Source: an uncultured Roseovarius sp. (GTDB taxonomy: Bacteria; Pseudomonadota; Alphaproteobacteria; Rhodobacterales; Rhodobacteraceae). Taken from it: 8,099 nucleotides of DNA. Where the stretch lies: NCBI GenBank assembly GCA_913055965.1, contig CAJXKX010000071.1, positions 1 through 8,099 of the forward strand, read 5' to 3'. A program made the translations under genes and the position numbers. The notes beneath the pieces are model-generated. The model saw nothing but the letters and a program-made list of their open reading frames with translations, did not search any database and was not told where the DNA came from. Of this stretch, positions 1-6,225 are shown in pieces (the first letter of the stretch is position 1; each line of letters starts with the position of its first letter).

Positions 1-1874
1 GCATGCTCAGCCTCGGCAACGCCTTCGACGACGACGGGATCACCGAATTCGACACCCGAATCCGCCGCTATCTCGGCCTCGGGGACGATGCGCCGCTCGC
101 CTATACGTCCGAGCCCAAGATCGACGGGCTGAGCCTCAGCCTGCGCTACGAGCGCGGCCGCCTCGTGCAGGCCGCCACCCGCGGCGACGGTGAGACCGGC
201 GAGAACGTCACCGCCAATGCCCGCACCATCGACGACATCCCCGAGACGCTCGAGGGTGCGCCCGACCTGCTCGAGGTGCGCGGCGAGGTCTACATGAGCC
301 ATGCCGATTTCGCGGCCCTGAACGAGCGGCAGGCCGGGCAGGGGGCCAAGACATTCGCCAACCCCCGCAACGCCGCCGCCGGATCGTTGCGCCAGCTCGA
401 TTCCGCGATCACCGCCGCGCGCCCGCTGCGCTTTTTCGCCTATGGCTGGGGCGAGTTGTCCGCGCCGCTCGCCGACACGCAGATGGGGGCCATCGAGCGC
501 CTCGCCGCGCTCGGCTTCGCCACCAACCCGCTCACCGTGCTCTGCGACGGGCCCGCGGCGCTGCTGGCCCATTACCGCGAGATCGAGCAGGCGCGCGCGA
601 CGCTCGGCTACGATATCGACGGGGTCGTGCACAAGGTCGACGATCTCGCGCTGCAGGCGCGGCTCGGCTTCCGGTCCACCACGCCGCGCTGGGCCATCGC
701 GCACAAGTTCCCCGCCGAACTGGCCTGGACCCGGCTCGAGGCCATCGACATCCAGGTGGGCCGCACCGGCGCGCTCTCCCCCGTGGCCCGGCTCGCGCCG
801 GTGACGGTGGGGGGCGTGGTGGTCTCGAACGCGACGCTGCACAACGAGGATTACATCGCCGGGCGCGGCGCCTCGGGCGAGGTGATCCGCCCCGATGCGG
901 ACGGTGCCCCCAAGGATATCCGCGCGGGCGACTGGGTGCAGGTCTACCGCGCGGGCGATGTGATCCCCAAGATCGCCGATGTGGACCTCTCGAAACGGCC
1001 CGCGGATGCACGGCCCTTCGCCTTTCCCGCCACCTGCCCGGAATGCGGCAGCGACGCCGTGCGCGAGGAGGGCGACGCGGTGCGCCGCTGCGTGGGCGGC
1101 CTCGTCTGCCCCGCGCAGGCGGTCGAGCGGCTCCGGCATTTCGTCAGCCGCGCCGCCTTCGACATCGAAGGGCTGGGCGCGAAACAGGTCGAGGCGTTCT
1201 ACCGCGACGGCTGGATCGCCGAGCCTGCGGATATCTTCACGCTCGGCGAGCGTTACGGCCCGGGCTGCCTCACGCAATTGAAGAACCGCGAGGGATGGGG
1301 CGAAAAGAGCGCGAAGAACCTCTTCGAGGCCATTGACGAAAAAAGAAAAATTTCCTTCTCCCGGCTGCTCTTCGCGCTCGGCATCCGGCATGTGGGCGAA
1401 CAGGCCAGCGCCCTCATCGCGCGCAATTTCGGCACCTGGGATGCCTTCACCGCCGCGATGGATGGCGCCGCCGGCCTCGATGGGCCGGAATGGGAGCGGC
1501 TTCTGGGCATCGACGGCGTGGGCGAAGTGCTGGCCACGAGCCTCGTGCGCACCATGACCGAGCCGCACGAGCGTGCCGGGATCGACCGGCTGGTCGCCCA
1601 TCTCGAGGTCGAGCCCGCCGCCGCCCCCGATACCACCGGCAGCCCCGTCGCGGGCAAGACCATCGTCTTTACCGGCACGCTCGAGCGGATGACCCGCGCC
1701 GAGGCCAAGGCCCGCGCCGAGGCGCTGGGCGCGCGCGTCTCGGGCAGCGTGAGCGCGCGCACCGATCTGCTGGTCGCCGGGCCGGGGGCGGGATCGAAGG
1801 CGAAGAAGGCCGCCGAGCTGGGCGTCGAGGTGGTGGACGAGGACGGCTGGTTCGCCCTCATCGGCGAGACATGA
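1..1874 (+). CDS. ligA: NAD+-dependent DNA ligase LigA (5' end outside the window)
   Basis: Seals nicks in duplex DNA during replication and repair, using NAD+ as AMP donor. The frame is open from the left edge. The first ATG (position 3) begins MLSLGNAF, an internal LigA motif, so it is not the start; roughly 80 N-terminal residues (domain Ia and the beginning of the adenylation domain) are missing. Visible residues, counted from that Met: the adenylated lysine in EPKIDG (K39), RGDGETGENVT, EVRGEV, NPRNAAAGSLRQ, DIDGVVHKVDD and AIAHKFPAE of the nucleotidyltransferase domain. An OB fold follows (QVGRTGALSPVA), then a Cys4 zinc finger (C345, C348, C363, C369), helix-hairpin-helix repeats (about 385-540) and a C-terminal BRCT domain (about 546-623). 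All catalytic motifs in view are intact. Its TGA overlaps the recG ATG by 4 bp, so the two are probably translationally coupled. The family call is essentially certain. Confidence 0.97.
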   Translation, partial: MLSLGNAFDDDGITEFDTRIRRYLGLGDDAPLAYTSEPKIDGLSLSLRYERGRLVQAATRGDGETGENVTANARTIDDIPETLEGAPDLLEVRGEVYMSHADFAALNERQAGQGAKTFANPRNAAAGSLRQLDSAITAARPLRFFAYGWGELSAPLADTQMGAIERLAALGFATNPLTVLCDGPAALLAHYREIEQARATLGYDIDGVVHKVDDLALQARLGFRSTTPRWAIAHKFPAELAWTRLEAIDIQVGRTGALSPVARLAPVTVGGVVVSNATLHNEDYIAGRGASGEVIRPDADGAPKDIRAGDWVQVYRAGDVIPKIADVDLSKRPADARPFAFPATCPECGSDAVREEGDAVRRCVGGLVCPAQAVERLRHFVSRAAFDIEGLGAKQVEAFYRDGWIAEPADIFTLGERYGPGCLTQLKNREGWGEKSAKNLFEAIDEKRKISFSRLLFALGIRHVGEQASALIARNFGTWDAFTAAMDGAAGLDGPEWERLLGIDGVGEVLATSLVRTMTEPHERAGIDRLVAHLEVEPAAAPDTTGSPVAGKTIVFTGTLERMTRAEAKARAEALGARVSGSVSARTDLLVAGPGAGSKAKKAAELGVEVVDEDGWFALIGET

Positions 1875-3961
1875 GCACCCGGCCCGAGATTCTCTTCCCG
1901 CTCTTCGCCGGGATCGAGACGCTCGAAGGGGTGGGGCCGAAATCCGCGAAACTGCTCGCCGCGCTCGAGATTACCCGCCCGCGCGACCTGCTGCTGACCC
2001 TGCCGCATTCCGGCACCGACCGCCGCCGCCGCGCCACGGTGCAGGGGGCCGAGATCCCCGGTGTCGTGACGGTCGAGGTGGTGGTGGGCCGCCACCACGC
2101 GCCCGCGCGCCCCTCCGCGCCCTACCGGGTGGTGGTCGAGGATGCGGGCACCAGCTTTCACCTCGTGTTTTTCCGCGCCCGCGAGGATTCCCTGCGCCGC
2201 CTGCTGCCCACCGGCGCGCGGCGCGTCGTCTCGGGCAAGGTCGAGCTGTTCGACGGGGTGGCGCAGATGGTGCATCCCGACCACGTCCTGCCGGTCGAGG
2301 AGGCGGGCGAGATTCCCGATTTCGAACCGGTCTACCCGCTCACCGCCGGGCTCACGCAGCGGGTGATGGCGCGCGCCGTGCACTCGGCGCTGGCCCGCGC
2401 GCCCGCGCTCGCCGAATGGATCGACCCGGCGCAGAAAGCGCAGGCCGGGTGGCCCGACTGGCGCGACGCGATCGCGGCGGCGCACGCGCCCGCCGCGCCG
2501 GGCGATCTTGCCCCCGCCGCCCCGGCGCGCGAACGGCTGGCCTATGACGAGTTGATGGCGCATCAGCTGACGCTGGCGCTGGCGCGCGCGCATCTGCGCC
2601 GCGCCAAGGGCCGCGCCACCGTGGGCACCGGCGCGTTGCAGGCAAAGGTGGTCGAGGCGCTGCCCTATGCGCTGACCGGCGCGCAGACCCGCGCGCTGGC
2701 CGAAATCGCCGCCGACATGGCCAGCGACATGCGGATGAACCGGCTGCTGCAGGGCGATGTCGGCGCGGGCAAGACGCTTGTGGCGTTCAAGGCGCTGCTG
2801 ATCGCGGTCGAGGCGGGCGGGCAGGGGGTCTTGATGGCCCCCACCGAAATCCTCGCGCGCCAGCATTTCCAGGGGCTCGCGCCACTGGCCGAGGCGGCGG
2901 GCGTGCGCATGGATATCCTGACCGGACGCGACAAGGGGGCCGCGCGCGCGGCCAAGCTCGGGGCGCTGGCGGCGGGCGAGACGGATATCCTGCTGGGCAC
3001 CCACGCGGTGTTCCAGAAGGATGTGGATTTTGCCGACCTGCGCCTCGCCGTGGTGGACGAACAGCACCGCTTCGGCGTGCGCCAGCGGCTTGAACTGGGC
3101 CGCAAGGGCGCGCGCGCCGACGTGCTGGTGATGACTGCCACGCCGATCCCGCGCAGCCTCGCGCTTGCGCAATATGGCGACATGGACGTGAGCGTGCTCG
3201 ATGAAAAGCCGCCGGGGCGCAAGCCGATCACCACCGCGCTCGTGGGCATGGGCCGGATGGACGAGGTGGTGGACCACCTGCGCCGCGCCATCGCCGAGGG
3301 GCGGCAATGCTACTGGGTCTGCCCGCTGGTCGAGGAAAGCGAGGCGGTGGACCTCTCGAGCGCCGAAGAGCGCTTTCGCCGCCTGCGCGCGGCGCTTGGC
3401 GAGGGGCGGGTGGGGCTGGTGCATGGCCAGATGCCGCCCGAGGACAAGGACGCGGCTATGGCGCGGTTCCAGCGCGGCGAGACGGCGGTGCTGGTGGCCA
3501 CGACGGTGATCGAGGTGGGGGTCGATGTGCCCAACGCCTCGATCATGGTGATCGAACGCGCCGAGAGCTTCGGCCTTGCGCAGTTGCACCAGCTGCGCGG
3601 ACGGGTGGGGCGTGGCAGCGCGGCCTCCACCTGCCTGCTGATGTATCAGCCGCCGCTGTCCGAGGGCGGGCGGCGCAGGCTCGAGACGATGCGCGCCACC
3701 GAGGACGGGTTTCGCATCAGCGAGGTCGATCTCGAGATGCGCGGCGCGGGCGACCTGATCGGCACCGCGCAATCGGGCCTTCCGCGCTTTCGCGTCGCCG
3801 ATCTCGAAAGCCAGGCGGCGCTCATGGCCGTGGCGCAGAGCGACGCGCGCAAGCTGCTGGCCGACGATCCCGGCCTCGCCTCGCCGCGCGGACAGGCGGC
3901 GCGGGTGCTGCTGTGGCTGATGGAGCGCGATCAGGCGATCCGGCTGATTTCCGTCGGGTGA
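1871..3961 (+). CDS. recG: ATP-dependent DNA helicase RecG
   Basis: Superfamily 2 helicase that remodels stalled replication forks and branch-migrates Holliday junctions. I start it at the ATG overlapping the ligA stop (MSTRPEILFPLF), giving 696 aa, the usual RecG length of about 690-700; the frame is open further upstream, but only inside ligA. In order: GVGPKSA near residue 20, the wedge/OB domain at about 64-140 (with VSGKVELFDGVAQMVHPDH), Walker A GDVGAGKT with K301, motif II DEQH (396-399; RecG has DEQH rather than DEAD/H), motif III TATPIPRS (422-429), TVIEVGVDVPNA, and motif VI QLRGRVGRG (574-582). No motif is missing. The sequence style (for example YDELMAHQLTLALARA) matches Rhodobacteraceae RecG as I remember it. 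An SOS-type operator begins 7-17 bp after the stop, but it faces the next small gene rather than recG. Confidence 0.97.
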   Translation: MSTRPEILFPLFAGIETLEGVGPKSAKLLAALEITRPRDLLLTLPHSGTDRRRRATVQGAEIPGVVTVEVVVGRHHAPARPSAPYRVVVEDAGTSFHLVFFRAREDSLRRLLPTGARRVVSGKVELFDGVAQMVHPDHVLPVEEAGEIPDFEPVYPLTAGLTQRVMARAVHSALARAPALAEWIDPAQKAQAGWPDWRDAIAAAHAPAAPGDLAPAAPARERLAYDELMAHQLTLALARAHLRRAKGRATVGTGALQAKVVEALPYALTGAQTRALAEIAADMASDMRMNRLLQGDVGAGKTLVAFKALLIAVEAGGQGVLMAPTEILARQHFQGLAPLAEAAGVRMDILTGRDKGAARAAKLGALAAGETDILLGTHAVFQKDVDFADLRLAVVDEQHRFGVRQRLELGRKGARADVLVMTATPIPRSLALAQYGDMDVSVLDEKPPGRKPITTALVGMGRMDEVVDHLRRAIAEGRQCYWVCPLVEESEAVDLSSAEERFRRLRAALGEGRVGLVHGQMPPEDKDAAMARFQRGETAVLVATTVIEVGVDVPNASIMVIERAESFGLAQLHQLRGRVGRGSAASTCLLMYQPPLSEGGRRRLETMRATEDGFRISEVDLEMRGAGDLIGTAQSGLPRFRVADLESQAALMAVAQSDARKLLADDPGLASPRGQAARVLLWLMERDQAIRLISVG

Positions 3962-3977
3962 CCCTTTGTTCCCGTTT

Positions 3978-3992
3978 GTTCCACCTATGTTC
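3978..3992 (+). promoter_or_regulatory. Putative LexA (SOS) box, GTTC-N7-GTTC
   Basis: The sequence GTTCCACCTATGTTC is an exact GTTC-N7-GTTC direct repeat, the LexA operator form established for alphaproteobacteria (Rhodobacter, Caulobacter, Rhizobium). It lies directly against a perfect TTGACA -35 hexamer at 3993-3998, so a bound repressor would block RNA polymerase. A third GTTC at 3968-3971 sits one more repeat upstream, with N6 spacing. The placement between recG and a short membrane-protein gene with a good Shine-Dalgarno supports function. A short degenerate motif can arise by chance, so confidence is moderate. Confidence 0.62.
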
Positions 3993-4022
3993 TTGACACG
4001 GACGGCACGATATGAGAACAAT
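3993..4022 (+). promoter_or_regulatory. Putative sigma70 promoter for the small membrane protein gene
   Basis: The -35 element TTGACA (3993-3998) is a perfect consensus. The best -10 is AACAAT (4017-4022), four of six matches at an 18-bp spacer; TATGAG at 4011-4016 looks better by eye but is only 12 bp away. Transcription would begin near 4029, giving a leader of about 20 nt. A strong -35 with a weak -10, abutted by the GTTC-N7-GTTC repeat, suits a tightly repressed promoter. Confidence 0.5.
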
Positions 4023-4038
4023 CGGGCAACATCAGATC

Positions 4039-4043
4039 GGAGG
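4039..4043 (+). promoter_or_regulatory. Shine-Dalgarno deciding the small-gene start
   Basis: GGAGG lies 5 nt before the ATG at 4049, an optimal spacing. It selects this short frame over the overlapping longer frame that begins at the ATG at 4012, which has no such site. Confidence 0.65.
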
Positions 4044-4048
4044 CCCGC

Positions 4049-4171
4049 ATGATACACCAGATCAGGATATCCGCCGCCCGCGCCGGGGACACGATCCTCG
4101 CCGATGCCGTGGGGGCCTTTGCGCTCGCGGTGATGCTGGTCGGGGCGCTCTATCTGCCGGCGCTTTTCTGA
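4049..4171 (+). CDS. 40-aa single-pass membrane peptide, probably SOS-regulated
   Basis: I cannot assign a named family. The frame runs from ATG at 4049 to TGA at 4169-4171. An amphipathic, charged N-terminus (MIHQIRISAARAGDTILADA) is followed by about 20 hydrophobic residues (VGAFALAVMLVGALYLPALF) that reach the C-terminus, so it should be an inner-membrane peptide with its N-terminus in the cytoplasm. There is no signal-peptidase pattern. Support for a real gene: optimal GGAGG, a promoter with a GTTC-N7-GTTC operator just upstream, nothing else coding in the gap, and a strong terminator downstream on the same strand. By analogy only, Caulobacter SidA is a 29-aa SOS-induced membrane peptide that blocks cell division, and this has the same architecture. 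Function is inferred from context; alternatives are a toxin-like or stress peptide, or a non-coding leader. Confidence 0.68.
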   Translation: MIHQIRISAARAGDTILADAVGAFALAVMLVGALYLPALF

Positions 4172-4315
4172 GCGCCATCCCGTTTCTGCCTGCCGCCGCG
4201 CGGCCCTGTGGAGCCTTCTGTCCCGAATAGGGCTCCGATGCCTGCCTGTCCCAAGCTTTCGGGGGCCGCCTCTTGCCCCCCGGTATCCGCGACAGGGCCG
4301 CGCCCGGCCACTTTG
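4172..4315 (+). other. Hairpin-rich non-coding stretch before the terminator
   Basis: No supportable gene. Two inverted repeats are visible: GGAGCC (4210-4215) with GGCTCC (4231-4236), with an alternative inner CCC/GGG pairing, and GGGGGC (4261-4266) with GCCCCC (4275-4280) around the loop CGCCTCTT. With the terminator at 4316-4354 this forms a structured 3' untranslated region of about 180 nt for the small gene. It could also be released as a small RNA, but I see no separate promoter. Confidence 0.4.
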
Positions 4316-4354
4316 CCGCCGCCGTTCCACAGGGAACGCGCGGCGGTTTTTTTT
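4316..4354 (+). terminator. Strong rho-independent terminator (+ strand)
   Basis: The stem pairs CCGCCGC (4316-4322) and CGTTCC (4323-4328) with GGAACG (4333-4338) and GCGGCGG (4340-4346). There is a single bulged C at 4339, a 4-nt loop, and then eight T residues (4347-4354). It ends transcription of the small gene and any read-through from recG. The opposite strand has no T tract, so it does not serve the gene at 4437. Confidence 0.9.
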
Positions 4355-4370
4355 GTCCTGCCTGCGGCGG

Positions 4371-4395
4371 GGGCGGGGCCGCGCCCGCCCCGCCC
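4371..4395. repeat. GC-only inverted repeat between convergent genes
   Basis: GGGCGGGG (4371-4378) pairs with CCCCGCCC (4388-4395) around a 9-nt loop. It lies just past the 3' end of the - strand PAS-type gene. Neither strand has a T tract after it, so it is not a classical terminator. It may stabilise the 3' end of that transcript or simply reflect base composition. Confidence 0.35.
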
Positions 4396-4436
4396 GGCCT
4401 TGGCTGGCTTGCGGCAACCCGCCCGACCGCGCGGCC

Positions 4437-5087
4437 TCAGGTCACCAGGCGCAGATGCGCGCGCGCGGCAGTCCCCGGCGCGCGAAAATCCCGCCCGCCC
4501 GTCACCGCGCGCAGCGACGGCGCGGCGCGCCGGTCCGTGCTTTGGGCGCCCAGTGGCAGTGTCTCGGCGGCGGCGATGGCAAAGCGGCGCGGTGCCCGCC
4601 CCACGGCCCCGTGGCTCACAAGGCAGCCGAGCGCGCGGGAGATGTCGCCCAGGTCCGATCGCAGCGGCAGCAGCATCAGCGTGGCGGCAAGCGGCGGCCG
4701 CCCGATCCCGCGCGCCGACCGCAGCGCGAAGCGCAGGATCGCCGGGCCGTCGAACAGATCGACGACGCGCAGCCCGAAGGCCTCGCGATCCGCGGGCGCG
4801 ATGAAACAGGCAAGCGGCATGCCGCGCACCTCCATCCCCATCAGGTCGTTGAGATGCATCCCCGCCACCCGCAGCCGCACCACCCCGGGCGCGATCCGCT
4901 CGGCGATGAAGGCGCTCGAGATGAGCGGCGCGATGGCGCGCGGGTCGATATCTGCGCGGCGCGGCACCAGCGCTCCGCCCCGGCAGCGCTCCCAATGGGC
5001 GCGAAAGGCGCGCAGATGCGCCGCGATGCGCGCCTCCGCGGCGGTCTCGCCGCCCTCCGGCCCCGGCCCTGTCGGATCGTCCCGCAT
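4437..5087 (-). CDS. PAS_5/DUF1457-type PAS domain protein
   Basis: Probably a stand-alone cytoplasmic PAS protein of the family common in Rhodobacteraceae and other alphaproteobacteria; ligand and output are unknown. With the start at 5087 it has 216 residues. The region RADIDPRAIAPLISSAFIAE (about 44-63) leads into the PAS core: IAPGVVRLRVAGMHLNDLMG, then the family hallmark GMEVRGMPL, then a distal strand LMLLPLRSDLGDISRALGCL (about 148-167). I see no kinase, HTH or GGDEF domain and no membrane segment; the last 40 residues are arginine- and alanine-rich and probably disordered. The start is uncertain: 5087 has AAAAGG directly against the ATG, and an in-frame ATG at 5114 would add nine residues. 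The open frame to 5477 is not used, since it would run antisense into yicC. It is transcribed divergently from yicC. Confidence 0.8.
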   Translation of the reverse strand: MRDDPTGPGPEGGETAAEARIAAHLRAFRAHWERCRGGALVPRRADIDPRAIAPLISSAFIAERIAPGVVRLRVAGMHLNDLMGMEVRGMPLACFIAPADREAFGLRVVDLFDGPAILRFALRSARGIGRPPLAATLMLLPLRSDLGDISRALGCLVSHGAVGRAPRRFAIAAAETLPLGAQSTDRRAAPSLRAVTGGRDFRAPGTAARAHLRLVT

Positions 5088-5142
5088 CCTTTTGCCCCGT
5101 CCATCCCGTCGCATCGCGCCCGGCCCACCGCCTGCACCAGCG

Positions 5143-5157
5143 GAATTGCCACAATTC
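5143..5157. promoter_or_regulatory. Perfect palindrome GAATTG-CCA-CAATTC, operator-like
   Basis: Six-bp half sites with a 3-bp spacer form an exact dyad in the AT-richer part of the divergent region. If the - strand promoter proposed at 5168-5194 is right, the dyad falls at about +3 to +17 of that transcript, a typical repressor position. I do not recognise the regulator. Confidence 0.4.
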
Positions 5158-5167
5158 TCCGCGCATG

Positions 5168-5194
5168 TATCTAAAATTCGCGGCATCTGGTTAA
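5168..5194 (-). promoter_or_regulatory. Possible promoter of the PAS-type gene
   Basis: On the - strand, TTAACC (5194-5189) and TAGATA (5173-5168) are 15 bp apart inside the only clearly AT-rich patch of the region (about 5152-5196). Both hexamers match the sigma70 consensus only partly and the spacing is short, so the location is more credible than the exact elements. Confidence 0.3.
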
Positions 5195-5219
5195 CCGGCA
5201 CGGGTCCGCGCGGCGCGGC

Positions 5220-5248
5220 TTGCCAGAGGGCCGCGCAATGGCTAACAC
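5220..5248 (+). promoter_or_regulatory. Possible promoter of yicC-gmk
   Basis: TTGCCA (5220-5225) and a weak -10 around CTAACA/TAACAC (5242-5248) are 16-17 bp apart and lie 36 bp before the yicC ATG. The purine-rich GAGGAGAGAGG at 5262-5272 is the likely ribosome binding region, at a slightly long spacing of 11 nt. The -10 is poor, so this is tentative. Confidence 0.3.
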
Positions 5249-5283
5249 GGGGGCCGACCGCGAGGAGAGAGGCGCGCCGCCCG

Positions 5284-6174
5284 ATGATCCGCTCGATGAC
5301 CGCCTTTGCCACGCTGGGCACGCAGGACGGCCCCCGCGCCCGCCTGTGGGAAATGCGCGGCGTCAACGGCAAGGGTCTCGACCTGCGGCTGCGCCTGCCC
5401 GAGGGTATCGAGGGGCTCGAGACGCGGCTGCGCGCGGCGGCGGGCGCACAGCTTGCGCGCGGCAACGTGACGGTCACGCTGCGCCTGCACGATCACGCCG
5501 ACGGGGCGGCCCCCATGCTCGACACCGGCGCGCTCGACCTCGCGCTTGCGGCCCTGGCCGAGACCGAACGCCGCGCCGACGCGGCGGGGCTCACCCTCGC
5601 GCCCTCGACCGCGGCGCAGGTTCTGGCGCTGCGCGGCGTGCTCGAGCATGGCACCGGGGGCGATGCCGCTTCCGCCGACCCGGCGGCGCTTGCCGCCGAA
5701 TTCGACACGGTGCTGGCCGAGTTCGTCGCCATGCGCGCCACCGAGGGCGCGGCGCTGGCAGAGGTGATCGCGGGCCAGCTCGACCGGATCGCGGCACTGG
5801 TGGCGCAGGCCGCCGACCGGCTGGGCGATCGCGCAAACGCGATCTCGGCTCACCACCGCGCGGCGCTCGCGCGCATTGCCGACGAGGCCCAGCAGGTGCC
5901 GCCCGAGCGCATCGCGCAGGAACTGGCGATGATCGCCGTGCGGCTCGACGTCACCGAAGAGATCGACCGGCTGCGCGCCCATCTCGCGGCGGCGCGCGAC
6001 CTGCTGGCGCAGGGCTCGCCGGTGGGGCGCAAGCTCGATTTCCTCGCGCAGGAGTTCATGCGTGAGGCCAACACGCTGTGCTCCAAGTCGCAGGATGCGG
6101 AGCTGACGGCGGTGGGGCTCGACCTCAAGACCGTGATCGACCAGATGCGCGAGCAGATCCAGAACGTGGAATGA
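5284..6174 (+). CDS. yicC: YicC family endoribonuclease
   Basis: YicC proteins are metal-dependent endoribonucleases; the E. coli protein takes part in small-RNA turnover. The start at 5284 gives MIRSMTAFA, matching the family's MIRSMTGFA, and a 296-aa product of normal length. The N-terminal YicC-like domain (to about 160) shows WEMRGVNGKGLDLRLRLPEG, GLETRLR and LARGNVTVTLRL. The C-terminal DUF1732 domain shows VRLDVTEEIDRLRAHL, VGRKLDFLAQEFMREANT and the terminal MREQIQNVE. Reading NTLCSKSQ instead of the common NTLGSKS is, from memory, a Rhodobacteraceae trait. The frame is open far upstream to 4273, but that stretch is antisense to the PAS-type gene and lacks family similarity. gmk follows after 51 bp, the usual pairing, so they are probably cotranscribed. 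Confidence 0.95.
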   Translation: MIRSMTAFATLGTQDGPRARLWEMRGVNGKGLDLRLRLPEGIEGLETRLRAAAGAQLARGNVTVTLRLHDHADGAAPMLDTGALDLALAALAETERRADAAGLTLAPSTAAQVLALRGVLEHGTGGDAASADPAALAAEFDTVLAEFVAMRATEGAALAEVIAGQLDRIAALVAQAADRLGDRANAISAHHRAALARIADEAQQVPPERIAQELAMIAVRLDVTEEIDRLRAHLAAARDLLAQGSPVGRKLDFLAQEFMREANTLCSKSQDAELTAVGLDLKTVIDQMREQIQNVE

Positions 6175-6225
6175 GCGGAGAGGGCGGATGGGTATTTGGG
6201 CCAGGAAGAAGACGGGGGCCGGATC

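Noticed and set aside
1336..1355. A-rich run in ligA resembling a slippery frameshift site
   Set aside because: The in-frame codons GAA AAA AGA AAA do not fit an X XXY YYZ heptamer, and the normal LigA protein continues in frame. It only encodes a Lys/Arg-rich turn, with rare AT-rich codons.
1490..1870. Upstream in-frame extension of recG
   Set aside because: It runs inside ligA in another frame and has no RecG similarity; RecG begins naturally at the ATGA overlap at 1871.
4012..4230. A 72-codon frame starting at ATG 4012
   Set aside because: No Shine-Dalgarno, a low-complexity product, and its start lies in the proposed promoter; the 40-codon frame at 4049 has the better start and a coherent membrane segment.
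1253..4417. A 1054-codon open frame on the - strand
   Set aside because: It lies antisense to ligA and recG, is rich in Arg, Gly, His and Ala, and shows no family motif. Long antisense frames are expected when codon third positions are nearly all G or C.
4273..5283. Upstream open frame continuous with yicC
   Set aside because: It is antisense to the PAS-type gene and crosses the + strand region after the terminator; YicC similarity starts exactly at MIRSMTAFA (5284).
5088..5477. N-terminal extension of the - strand PAS-type protein by up to 130 residues
   Set aside because: The extra part is antisense to yicC and its promoter region and has no PAS-family character; the homologous region starts at about 5087.
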